Below, one piece after another: positions 33,856-47,013 of a stretch of 64,000 nucleotides of DNA. The notes beneath the pieces were generated by a model, which was given only the letters and a program-made list of their open reading frames with translations, made no database searches and had not been told where the DNA came from. Location: the NCBI RefSeq assembly GCF_020882245.1, contig NC_083599.1:49564748-49628747 (forward strand), read 5' to 3'. The translations under genes were made by a program, and so were the position numbers. This DNA is from Rhopalosiphum padi (Eukaryota; Arthropoda; Insecta; Hemiptera; Aphididae). Within the stretch, counting starts at the first letter, position 1, and every line of letters begins with the position of its first letter.

Positions 33856-36128
33856 TTACTAACAAGCAATAAAAGTACGATAGATGTTTTTGATACTTAA
33901 CAATTTTATAGACTATTTAAAGCCCAGCGTTTTATGTAGTTTTGAACAAACCGCGGTACAACAAATGAAATATACTCTTGTAACATACAAATGTATGGAT
34001 ATTCCATATACCTATTAAAACCAAGTATGAAAGGACGTAACTCACGTAACACAATATAAAGTTAATTTCTCAGTAAAAAAAAAAAAATTATCTCATATAG
34101 CACCTAATTATTAAATTATGTGATCACACGAGTAAGTTAAATTACTATCATGCATTATTGTTGATATAATGGTTACCCATTAATTTTTTTTTATATTTTA
34201 TGGTACCATAATACTCCCATTTGATAAACTATTTATTTAGATTTTATCGTTTTAAGCTTTTAAGTTTATTTCGATTTAATATTATTATATTATTCTGTAT
34301 AAATTATATTTTCATATTGTTATGCATAAGCGTAAAAAGTAATAAAGTATTTAAAGTGGGTTAGTATAGAATTATAGAATAGTATGTAATACATATCAAA
34401 TGTTGCCATTATCAATTACAATGATGTAAGTAAAAATAGAAGAGCTCAGATAATTATATTCATAACTTGAACTCAGATAAACAATACGAAACTTTTGGGA
34501 TAAACTAATAATGAAATTTTGGGTCAATAATGATAGAAAATAAATATTTCCACACCAAACAATGTTCGTTAGAAAATAAATAATTAACTTAACATTAATA
34601 AATTAAAGAAGAAAATCGACCCAACTAAGTGTAATAGTGTACCTATACTGTAGGTACCATAAACTTAACTTAGCCAGAGTTCTTTTGTTCACTTAGTTTA
34701 AGGGTGGATAATGAAATAATTAAAATCTTCGGTTCACGTGGAAGTTGACATATCGTTGTCGTTAATTAGGTTAATATATTATTGAATTTGATTTTTATAT
34801 AGGTAACTGAAACTTAATAATATAATAATATAAACTCAATAATTTAATCTAATGTAATTATATGTGAACTGAGTGTCAAAGTGTAATAAATTTTAGTCGT
34901 TAAACAGATGAAATATAATAATTGAAGTTTCTTAATAGATTTCAAAATAGTCTGAGTAGATGAGTATAATATATGACACATTGGTATACTAAGAATCACT
35001 CTACCCACCATAAATAATACACAATATGAATTGTCTAAAGTTGTTTCAGTAAAAATAAAAATAAATAATACTTTTATAGAACAGGAGAATAAAGTATAGT
35101 GTACTCCCCTAAAAAGTTGAATACAAAATGTATCTTTCCTCATTTTCATATTTTCTCAGAACTACTTATAAATAAAAAAAAATTAACCATAAGTAGTAGG
35201 TACTCATCTAAAACAGTAATTTCTAAAAAAAAATCTTTTATAAAGTATCTCTGTGCTGTTGTCTTATGGACAGCGCTAGGAAGAAACAATATAATATTTA
35301 ATTATAGAAATGGTTAATAAATGTTGTATTTCAAATTATCTTGTTCACGCTTCTTTACTAGATGATTATTGTAGTTCCTTATTAATATATTATTATAATT
35401 TCTTATTACAGAGTTCTGACAAAGTTTATCATATAATATCCACATATTACAAATATACGCATAATACCATTATTCTTAGTGTCATACTACGTAGGTATAT
35501 ATTATGCATTTACCAAATGTATAGAAACTTAAATTTTAAAATAATCTAATGTTATATCGTTATAATACTCGTATTATTACAAATGTTTACATCTAAAGTT
35601 ATCTTATAATATCGTGAACCAACTTACAAGTTCAAATGGTTCTAAATAATATTGCATTATGTATGAAATATACAAAATGGTATTTTATTACAAATTATAA
35701 CAAAATACGTGCCGTAGTGTAATCTAAGTTGGGAAAACCTGACCATTTATACTTTATGTCCCGGAAAATAAAACTTTCAATGGGATTTATAGTGAGGTCT
35801 TACAATAATAATAATGTAATGAAATTTTTAAAGATGGTTAGTTCAATTAAACTATAAATGGTAATAATGCTTAAATAAATATTTATAACTCAAACGAAGC
35901 CACATAGCTCAACTAGTTTAAATATAACAGGTATATTATACACAAACTATTTCTGCGGATTTTAATTAAAACGATATTGTATATATTTTTAAAGAAATTA
36001 TTTTTATGTCAAATATTTTAAGTGAAACGTTTTATAAATAAATTAAAAGCGCATAAAGTAATGATATTAATGTTTTACTTTTGAATTGTTGCTAAGTACT
36101 AATAATTATAATAAAAACTTAATAAGAT

Positions 36129-36132
<4 letters not shown>

Positions 36133-36161
<29 letters not shown>
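36133..36161. repeat. (AT)n microsatellite
   Basis: Fourteen AT units without interruption. Simple sequence. Confidence 0.95.
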
Positions 36162-36163
<2 letters not shown>

Positions 36164-39100
36164 TAAGTACTTACTATAAAATTTTCAATGGTAGAACGGA
36201 TATTATATTTTTCTTTATATTAATATACGTCGTGTAATATAAATTATTATATTATATTTTAAACTTATTTATTCCATACCTATACGTTTAACATTGAATG
36301 GGTATTAAATCTAATATCTATTCATATTATATACTCTGAAATGCGGTATAATAAAAATATTTAAATATTCCTCACAGTTCCTAACAAAATCGTAAAATGT
36401 TTATGTTTATGAGGTGATTTTATTGAATAATAATAACACAAATAAAAAATATACATATAGTATATTATATTATATTATTTATACTGAAAAACTAGAATTA
36501 TTATTAATATTTCAATACGATTTTTAATACAGGTACATTTTAATATATTTAGATTTTAGCTATAAGTTTATAGCCAATGTATATAATATATCATTATAAC
36601 GTAATATTATTTAATTTCAAAATAGTATGGGTAATTATTATTTGCGAATAAATGTTGATAGTTACGTATTAAAACAAAATTAATTAAATAATAAATAAAC
36701 AACAAATTAAGTAAAATACTTGGTAAAAATCTTGGTCTGTTTGAGTAGGATATCTTTAAATTGAAAAAACAATAATAAATCATTGCATTCGAAAAATTGT
36801 TTTATTTTTTTATTATTGTGTTGGTCTAAAATTTGTTTAATTTATTTAATAATGAGATTTTTTTTAAAAAAAATTTTCAAAAATGATTGAGAAATTAGGA
36901 AAATTTCCTGTTTCACTTAGATATAAATTGAATAAAATTAGTAATTATAAAAAGTTGTTACCAGATATTTCGTTTGGTCTTGTACTGCTCTAAATTTGAT
37001 AAATAAAAAAAAAGTACATATTGTTTTAGGCAATCCCAGCAAATATACATAGATACATCCTATTCATTTTTTTCATTGGTTGTAAAAAACATTTTATATT
37101 GATAATACTCCACAATTTATTTGTTTATTTTAAAATAAAAAATTAATATAATTGTGAAACTGTGTACCTAACTGAGGATAAAAATGCATAATGAAAACTG
37201 TTGATAAGAGTTTTAAAGTTACATTATCAAAAGGAAAACACTACTAAGCAGAAAAAAAATGTTCACCAAAGATACTTAAAGAAAATGAGCTAAGGTAAAA
37301 CATTTTATAAACAAATTTCATTTTATTTATTATGGACGTTTTAATTAAATAGGTATACATATATACAGAAAAAACTATATCATTTGGAATAACTTAAAAC
37401 TATACTTTTTCTCATCTCTGAATTTATAAAAACAAATAGGTGCAATTGACTTTATGTTAATTGTGTATACACAGTAGGTAGGTATATATGTCATAATGAC
37501 TTCAATTAAATCAAAAATAAAACTAATACGTAAAATAATTACTCAAGATAAATAAAATAAATAATCTTTAATTTTGTTTAAAAAAAAAAAAATATCAATA
37601 CGTGTACATAGTTAATATAATATATACCTAATTTAAGCTTTAAAACAACGATTACTATAATAATCAATATTAAATCTACTTACCTACTATATATGTTTAA
37701 TATTTAGCCATTTCTCATTTTATTTTTAGAGCTGTAATATTATAAACTATTTTAACGTGACATAATATTTTTTTTAAATAACAATTTGGTCTTATTCATA
37801 GAACAAGCATAAATGTAAAATGAAAATTACGAAGTATATTGGATGTTGGACTCTATAATGATTAATCTCGACCAATTCACTATCATATATTATGTGAAAT
37901 ATTATTTTTAAATTTAAAAGTAGGTAACATCCTCTACTCAAGCGGTCATATCCATGTGTATTATTTTATATGCACAACATATATTGTATTTATATTGTAA
38001 AATATATTCGCTTTTATATTAATATAAATATGTAAAAGTAATAAATATTGAACAGTGAATGCCATCAAAACAGTTAAACTAAAATAGTTATTGATGGGTA
38101 TCATTCTACTTTGTTGTGACCCATCGTGAATTATTTGTGCTTGTTTCATTGTAAAACAATATAATATAACAGCAAATAAAAATAAAAGAAATAGGCAATT
38201 TCAAAGTTTGTTAACGAGTAAAAATGTACTAGAAATATTAAAATGTATGTACTATGAGATTAGATTTTATAAAATTAATAAACAATAGAATATTAAGATT
38301 GAATAGTTTACGAGTAGCCTTGTATCGTCTTTTGGAATTTTGAACAAAAGTAAATTTTTAAAATATTACCGATGTAAAAATAATTCATTCCACGTGGTCT
38401 TTTTAAGTTATTAATGATAAAAGAATAGTTTTAAGATCTTTGAGATACTGTTGGAATAATACAACGTTCTTTATTTATTTAAAGGACCATCTGTGACTCT
38501 ATACTATCCAATATATAAAACAGAATATAAGGTGCCCGTTTTGTTAAACCGATAGATTTTATCACACTGTTTTAATTTTAAACTGTGAGGAATTATTTTT
38601 AATAGTAATTTTATGATTAACTATAAACAATTAAGAAAATAATACATTTAAGATGTAAATGATAATGATAATAATGCCTATTTTAAGGTTTCAATTTTTA
38701 TAGATGCCATATTATATAATAATGAAACTAGTAGTTCAAACTGAGATTATTCCATGTCAACAAACAAATACATAGTATATCATTTATTTTATCAACTGTT
38801 ATTAAAGAACATGTTTAAATCATGGTAATGGATACTTTCAGGTTTGCTTGATGTATTAAAGTAAATGTAGTTACTTATTTAATTATATTTAATTGATTTT
38901 AAAAAGTAATATTTTTTTTTAGCACTTTAAGTTTTAAAAATAATTTATTGATATAAATTATATTTTATGAATAATTATAATCAAGATCATATTTTTTCAA
39001 ATATAACGATAGTCATTTTATATTTAATTTAATAAGACTTTCATGACGTACCAAAATCAGATAGCTACCTATGAAAAATAACGGAGTTCTATCCTTAAAA

Positions 39101-42100
39101 GAATTTGCACTTATATTTATTGTTTTATTTCATTCTCGATTGCGAGGAATGTTGTAGAATGACTATTCATAATTAAATAAGTTAATAACAAAGCTACTTT
39201 ACCCATCTGCAACACTCTGTAGTCTGTTGTTTATACTTTTTTTTTTCATAACAGTTAAATAATAGCAAAGAGTTGAATTTAATTAATGAGTTTAAAATAA
39301 AATCGCCATTTAAAATGCTAATTTTTTGGTACAGTTGTTATTGATTATAATTTATAAGATTAAACTTCGTGTATTATCATGAAGTTTATTCTATTCTTTT
39401 TAATTATTAAGTTTATAAAATCATGTAAATAGTTTTAAGGCCAATAATCTATTCATTCTATTAATTTATGCCATCATCAAAACATTAATAATAATAAAAA
39501 TAGATTTAAATATTTATAATATTATATACATTTATTTTATATTATCAGATTTAGATATTAGTTGGTATCAAATTGTTCATATTTAAATGTACAACAGTAG
39601 TAAAACTGTATTTATTAATTAATAGCAAATTCAAACATCCTAATATTTCAAATATTAATTATTTATTACTGTTAATTTCATTGACCTCATACTTAAGTTC
39701 AGGAAAAATTTTACAAGTACTAATATTGAAGTCTTAAAGTCATCTATATTTATACTATAGTCTATAAAAATCAATAACTGAAATTCTCTTAAATGATATG
39801 ATAAAATAAAAAACACATTCGTAGTAATTTTTTTAAAATAAAGCATAAAAATGATAAAATCGCTAATTTTTTCAAAATGAAATATTTAAATTCATGAAAA
39901 ATAGGTATTTCTAATGAGGTGAATTAACCTCTGGTGTAAAAAAAAAACAAGTTTAGAGAGAAATAATTTTTTATTTTATTATTAGAATAGTTTTATATAA
40001 CACCTGATACGTCTTTAGACAGTAATTATATAAAATCATTTAAACCGTTACAGTGCAAATAATCATACTGCATTCAACAATAAGCTTGAAAAAAAATTGA
40101 ATAATACAGTAAGTAAAATGGTCTTTTTTTTATCATTATTTATTTAAAACTATGGGATTTTAAAAAAATAGAGTATACAAATATGTACTATGATAAAGTA
40201 TGATAAAGATGTCTTGTAGAAAAAAATCATTAATACTTATGGATTTTTTCTAAAGATTACAAAATAATAAAGTGTAACTTACAACTGAAATAATTTAAAG
40301 ATCGCAGTAAGTAAAATATTTTTGCAGTGTTTGATATACGCCGCATTATATCAAAATAAATGTTACATAGTAGATTACATTATTAAAAAATATATATTTA
40401 TTTACTCATCACCTAAAAAATAATTCGGTATTGTAAAATGGAATTTAAATAAATATATTTTTGAAAATAACTGGACTCATTTTTATTGTTATTATTTCAC
40501 AATTGTCTACCTGCTAACCCAATTGATGAATGATTTCTTTATGAATAAAGATTTTATTCGGTCATTATAATATTATATACATATAGTGTTATTGAATATT
40601 TGGTCTGAAATTATAAAGCATTACAATCAACTCGTTTCACATTTATTTTGTAATTTGAGTGTTTCCACTAGTAGTTTACCAGAGACATTTTATGTCAGAC
40701 CCTTTAATTCACTTCTACCAACAATAAAGGTTGTTCGGTTTTCAAGCGTCAATAAAAACCTTTGCACGTGGGTTCAATGTTATTTTAATATATAAGTATA
40801 AATATATATGTATATATGTATGTATTATACTCGTATACCCACAACTTTTTATTTTGTATTATTTGATCTTGTGTTGTATTAGATTTTGTTTTTAAAACAT
40901 TTGTTATTATAATAGTCTTTATTTTTAAACATACATAATATATTATGATAATTTAATGATATTATTATATTGTTTCAGTGTCACGTAATTTAAATTAAAT
41001 ACACTACTGTATATATAATATGCCATGATAAATTCTTCTACCTTGAAATAAGTATGTGTCAAGATGCATATGATGAATATAAAAATGAGTTATACAAATA
41101 AAACTATAAAATATATAATTGAGTAATAATTGAAAAACAAAATACGGTCTCATAAAAAATATTTATGCAATACTTGATTGTAACGATACGATTGTTTTGA
41201 GTATAAAACTTTTTGTTGAAAGCTATCGTTAATATATTTTTTATAACTGTGTATTGCGTTATATTGAGATCTAATTTTTAAAATTCTTCAAAAACTTTGG
41301 TAAAAGTAATATTAAAATTAGTGGTTAATTTAAACAAGTTGTAAGTTTGGTAAATTGTATTACTATTTTCTTTTATGTATTAATTTCGTGATTTATTGTA
41401 AATTATGCATTTTAAAGTAACTAGATCAAATAGAAATGTTATTGTTTTGTTAATTAAAAATATAGATGAATAAGGCATTTAGTTATTATTTTATACATAT
41501 ATAATTAAACATTTGTGCTATAGAGAAAAAACAGACATAACCGATAATATTTCAATAGAAATAAAATAATCAAATACGTATAATATGGAATTTTTATATT
41601 TTAACTACTCAATGTTATAACCATTTTTACAATACATATATAATATAACTGTAATTTCAAAATGCTAATTTATTATTGACTTAACAAAGTCCGTTTAGTT
41701 CCATGTGAATAGACAATAATTACTGTGTTGTGTCCAGCCCATGTAAAAAGTTGAAAAATAAAAGCAATTTCGTTTGAACCCCTGTCAAACTGGCAAAAGT
41801 TTCGGTGACAAACGGGGAATAGCGAGAGGGAAATTGGAGTTTATCAGTTGACCTTAACATTTCTGGAAAAATAATGTTAACTTAACATAATAATACAATA
41901 GAAAATAGCGAAAACAACTTTCAAAGTATAGCTTTAGGATGAACGGTATAGTCGTTATTTTAATTATAATAGGCTTAAAATTAGTTAATTATATGGTAAA
42001 ATAAAAATAAAATGAAAAAAAAAATACAGCAATTTAGTTTCGATAAAATCGATTCCAATTACTTTGTTAAAGATAAGTAAATAATTATTGAAACATTACA

Positions 42101-43499
42101 ATTGTATTCTTATTGACTTTATTTTCATCAATGTTTTTTTATTTGGATTAACTATACTTATAAAAAAGATCAGATAAATTTATTTATTTTTAAATAACTT
42201 TGTTATACTCGTAGTTCTTTTTTTTGTTAGTTCTAAATGTGAATTCTATAACTTTACCAATTTATTGAGTCAGTATTTCAACTCACAATTATGTACGGAT
42301 AGACAAACATCGTGAACACGTGTAAATTATTGAATTTATATTTATATAACCTTAGCCATGCGCATTTGACTATTGATATTATTTATTAGGATAAAAATGT
42401 ATAAAAAACATTAAATTATATTTATTTTATATATTAATACAATTATACATATTCATAATTCGTTATTAATATGATTTGCAATATAATTATATTGGAAAAA
42501 TAATAATATTACTTTCTTAAATTATTTAAAACAGTTCTTACCAAATAACTTGTTTTCTTACTCTTTTATTTATAAAGTGTATACATATTTTTTGTAATTA
42601 TTTCTACGCTCTAATGATATACTAACACAATTTATATAATAATAATATAATTTTACCTTAGTTATACATTACAAAATAAAGTAATTTTTGTTAGGTACTC
42701 AAAAATATTTTATTCATTTAATAGTATCTAATTACATTGTGCAGAATTAATTATATTATTTTTTTGTACCTATGTATGTAATTTTTTTTATAACGTACGT
42801 TTGTTGAATAAAATATTTATTATCAAATATAAAAGTTTGAGCGAGTCGTGGAACCAAAAAGCGTCATGCACATCATCGCTTGAATTATCTTAACTCACTT
42901 CCCCGTTAAAACGTAGAGCAGCTATATAATTAATAATATTTGTTAAAAACATATTAACTTAAATAAACTAATTCAATTTTTAAATAATTATCTATTGATT
43001 TACTTTTAAATAATATAAAGTATTTTTTATAAAATATTTACTATAGATATTATTTTTTCACACAGAATAGAACAGTGTATATAAAAAATTTCTCAAATAT
43101 TATTATATTTATATTATTTTAATATTACAAATATTTAATAATAATAAATTTAAATATACTATAATATGCCTTTGCATATCATTCTGAGTTATACCTTTGA
43201 TTTTCACACCCCTCCCCTTTCTTTTCAAATGAGTCTAAAACGCCTCTGGAAGGAACGTAAAATCTGATTATTAATCTCGTGATGCATGATAGAAAAAATC
43301 TTATAAAACGCTAAGAGATGTATGTTACCATGTGATACTATCAGAAATATCTAATATTTTTATGTTTTTAACGTAGACAATTTTTTCAAACATTTTATAT
43401 TTGGACCACGAGAAGACTTATATAGTTTTATTTTGAAAAAAAGTTATAAACGGATGGTGTTTAAGAATAAAAAAAATGCTGAGGCGATGTGTATGTTTA

Positions 43500-44800
43500 T
43501 AAAAATTTGAATAGGTTTTTTTAGAGATAAGTTCATCATTATAGGCATGAAAAAATGGATTAATGAACTATTTATGTGAAGAGAGTATTTCCAAAAAACT
43601 TAACTTTGATTGTATAGTTAGTAATATCCATAGAAGTATCAATCCAACCAGGTGTTTTAGTAGAGATATAGAAACTACACAAATAAAACAGTTCAAAGAG
43701 CTACACGAATAGACTAGATACATTAGATAGTAGATATATAGTAAATTAAAAGAACCAGTCACGGCAATAGAAATGCAAGAAACCTTAAGCTTTTTAAAAC
43801 ATTAATAAGGTACCAAGAAATAGAAATGATACGTACGTGGCTTAAGAAACCATACATTTATAATAACTGTGGAGTGTGCGTATAATACATAAAATATACA
43901 ATTTTTAATGAAATAGTTCATTCAGCAAGAATGTGAGAAAAAAAATCTAAAATCACATAAGGTAGAAACTGAACCAGTAGAAATGTTGCAATTGAATGTG
44001 GGTGTTGCTGTTGTAATTAAATGTGAGTATATACTATATAATATAATATACACATTAAACATATATATATATATTAAAAATGAAATAAAAAATTATAACA
44101 ATATTTTACAAGCCACAGCATATTAGTTTTGTACGAGTATATATAAAAAGTGGAAAGTTAATTGGACCGATTAGAAAGAGATGATGTAATAGAAAAGGTT
44201 GGATTTGTGATAAAACCAAATGAAACGGTAGTATCATTATTTGTTGATCAATATTTTATTTTTTAAATTACAATAACTAATTAAATTTATGTGAAGATAC
44301 ACAGAAAACGTTAAGCGGGGATATATATATACATATATATGTATATTAAGGAAATTGTCTTTTAAAATTAAACAGCTTCCTACATTTTTCAGATAGTTAT
44401 TAAAAAAGTACATTAAATAATTGAAAGGAGTGAAAAACGTTTTAGACGATACTATTGTAAGATGATCAGATGATTATATTGTAATTTAAATAATTTGGCA
44501 GAAGATTTTATTAGGTTACAAGAGGTTTGATTTATATGAAATACGAGTACATGTTTTTTTTCAACAAGTGAAATAATTAGGGCATGCAACGGAATGCAAA
44601 TGGAATTAGAAAATATCGATAAAAAGTAAACAGTAAAAGCATAGAACGATATTACAGAATTCTGTGATTTGAAACTCAAAAGACAAAAACGTTCTGAATA
44701 TATGACGTTAGAATAGAGACTATATTAGGTCATACTACAAGATAATGATGTAAATATATCCCGTCCTAATGTAGTGACACAAATTGAGATAATATTATGT
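43500..44800 (+). pseudogene. Decayed coiled-coil gene, unidentified
   Basis: The + strand turns purine-rich and shows exon-like pieces broken by stops. Near 43640-43745 one frame reads VLVEI*KLHK*NSSKSYTNR then LDTLDSRYIVN; near 43930-44030 KSHKVETEPVEMLQLNVGVA ends at a donor-like aaat|gtgagt; near 44165-44235 DRLERDDVIEKVGFVIKPNE precedes acg|gtagta; after a good acceptor (catttttcag, near 44392) IIERSEKRFRRYYCKMIR, NNLAEDFIRLQE, MELENIDKK and DLKLKRQKRSEYMTLE follow with stops between. This looks like a multi-exon coiled-coil gene in ruin. The first piece vaguely recalls the KIDERN region of CCDC113/CCDC96-type ciliary proteins, but that is weak. The reverse ORFs at 43568-43762, 44452-44679 and 44725-44916 are antisense shadows. 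Confidence 0.4.
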
Positions 44801-46845
44801 GAATGATTTACTTTAATTATAGCATTATATATATATAAATAAGGATCCATTGATTTGAATAAATTACCATTTTTCAATATGATTTTTAACAACTGGTCAA
44901 CACGTGATTTACTCAATATTTAAAATGTGCACGAACTCACGTGATCTTTTTAAGTATGCAGGTTAGGCACATTAGATTTTAGTTAACAATGAGTGCAAAT
45001 TGTCTATTTTTTATCGTATCATAAATATTTAATTTGTTTGCAATGTTCTAAACAATAGTTCGAATTAATTTTCTTTTTAATGTTTATTTATGAGACAATT
45101 TTATTTTATTTAACATTCATTGATGAAGAAAAGTTAACAGAACTTTTTCTAAATAGACACAAATCATTATTTATTTATTTTTCACATTATATGATTATAT
45201 TTTTATATCGATACGATAAATTAAGATGAACTATTTTCTATATTATAGAATATAGAACTACACGTTATGCAATTATAAATTAGGTATAAGCAATCATTAA
45301 TTTTTTTTTAAGTATATCATCCTATCATATACGTAAATAATTATTAAATTCATTATTTGGTTTCATAAAAACTTAAAATAATATTATTCCTATAAAGGCT
45401 CAATAACAATTGCAATTTTTATTTTTAAAAATAAAAATGTTAAGTATTTATAGGTATGCACAAAGATGTGTTTAAATGTAATTAGAGTGTATTTGTTATA
45501 TAATTCGCTAAAATTCTCAACAAATAAAGCATCGTATCATGATGGAACTCAATAACAACGGAAAAAGCTGGTAAAATTTTAAATAATTTTTAATGATGAT
45601 AAAACTGATCATGTGTTTTGATAATAGTTTAGAAACATAATATCACAGACGGTTATTCTGAGACTCTGAGAGAGAAGGTTTCCAAGACATAAACACTAAT
45701 CAAACTGAGATTCCGAAACTTACAGATTTAATCAATGTTAATCGTTTTATTTGGCGGCCAGGGTGTTATGCATGAAGATTCCGTGCTCGAAGGTCGTACA
45801 ACAAATGTACAATAATAAAAGCAAATAATGGACCGTCTCTTGTAAGGTGTATTAGACATGATTGTCCCGCTGCCATGTTTCAGTCACGCGATTTTTTTTC
45901 CTTTTGCGCGGTAATATACTTCGACCGATGCCATGGTATAGTTATGATTAATTTTTGGCACAGAATGACGTCATTACTCTTTATTATCTACTATTCACTA
46001 TAATATATGTCTGTATCTATTGGTTCAAAATATATTTATGATTCTTAAATTAAAATTGTGATTGAATGAATGAAAGCAATTTTTAACGTTCTGACATTTC
46101 GTAGTCTAAGAAATATAAAGGAAGAATAAAAACCTCCAAAATAAAATTATTATTTAGCATAATTTATTACTTAACCGTACATAATATCAATAGTTATAAT
46201 TTCTTATAAAATTAAAACTATTGTATTTAATTATTTTTTAATGTGAATAAAAATTATATTTTAGATATTTTTCTGTATAAATCATAAATATGTAATAAAT
46301 AATATTATTATAACTCGAACATATTGCATCATGACCATAGTATTATTAAAATTAAACAATATTGTTTGAACAACTAAAAGATTTTTCTTATAAAATTCCA
46401 AGAAATTTGATTTATACATTGATATGCAAAAAAGTATTTGTTCAGTTTAATGATTAAATATCAATAAATTGTTTATTGTATAAGTGGAGTATATATTATT
46501 AAAGATCAAGAATAAATTAAACTCCAATTTAGTTCACAGAGTTATGGTAATAAATTGTATTTCATTATTAATAATGAATATTATTGACATGAAAATCAAA
46601 TTTTGGCGATAAGTATAAATCATAAATTAAAATAATAATAAAGTATACCATAGTCTTCATATATTTACCTAATGAATAAAATAATTAGTAAAAAAGCCAA
46701 TTAAACTAGTAGTATAATTGAATCCATTGTCGAAAGATTATGCACAATAGTAATACAATTTTCTAAATACAATAACAAATTAAATTAGCGAAATACGTAG
46801 GTTACAGATAACAACAAAGCATTTCCCGAGCAGCAAAAATTATGA
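44801..46845. other. AT-rich intergenic DNA with one GC-richer patch
   Basis: No gene seen. The patch at about 45745-45950 (ttggcggccaggg..; gtcccgctgccatg; cgaccgatgccatgg) is less AT-rich than its surroundings and has no long frame. It could be a regulatory element or a repeat scrap. Confidence 0.5.
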
Positions 46846-47013
46846 ACAGTCTTTGGTAAACTATTGACACATGTAGTCGGTAAATTTCAAAGGCTAGATA
46901 GAACAGTCGAATTCACACAGCTTCGATTTCAGAAAAACAAATCAACAACAAACGAGATTTCCTTAATTTTGGTTCACTATGTTGCTGATGGCACCACAAA
47001 AAAAAACGACTTG
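46846..47013 (+). mobile_element. LINE reverse-transcriptase fossil
   Basis: Fifty-six open codons read TVFGKLLTHVVGKFQRLDRT and then TQLRFQKNKSTTNEISLILV before TAA. This matches the early reverse-transcriptase block of non-LTR retrotransposons, typically K.FE.LL..RL..FL followed by Q.GFRKN.STTDAI..L. The conserved Gly of QFGF is replaced (QLRF), as expected in a dead copy. The frame is followed by readable scraps to about 47090. The clade (jockey-like) is inferred. Confidence 0.6.

Larger units (their letters stand above)
28991..43499. other. 14.5 kb AT-rich gene desert
   Basis: I found no exon chain. It contains an 18-base T run near 29167, a 29-base (AT)n tract at 36133-36161, and two GC-richer islands at 32660-32842 and 33755-33855 described separately. 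Short ORFs such as 34844-35149 (reverse), 35310-35549 and 40586-40795 have no domain, no codon bias and no splice context. I cannot exclude short non-coding RNAs or distal regulatory DNA. Confidence 0.55.

Noticed and set aside
34844..35149. 101-codon reverse ORF, the longest listed ATG frame in the desert
   Set aside because: AT-driven composition, no domain, no upstream signal or splice partner; length is within what AT-rich but stop-poor strands give by chance.
35099..35549. Two adjacent + strand ORFs of 72 and 79 codons
   Set aside because: They overlap the reverse ORF, show no protein-like bias and no recognisable motif.
40586..40795. 69-codon + strand ORF
   Set aside because: GTG start, no domain, no splice signals; slight GC rise only at its end.
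43568..44916. Reverse-strand ORFs at 43568-43762, 44452-44679 and 44725-44916
   Set aside because: Antisense to a purine-rich, exon-like + strand; their hydrophobic composition is the complement of that bias.
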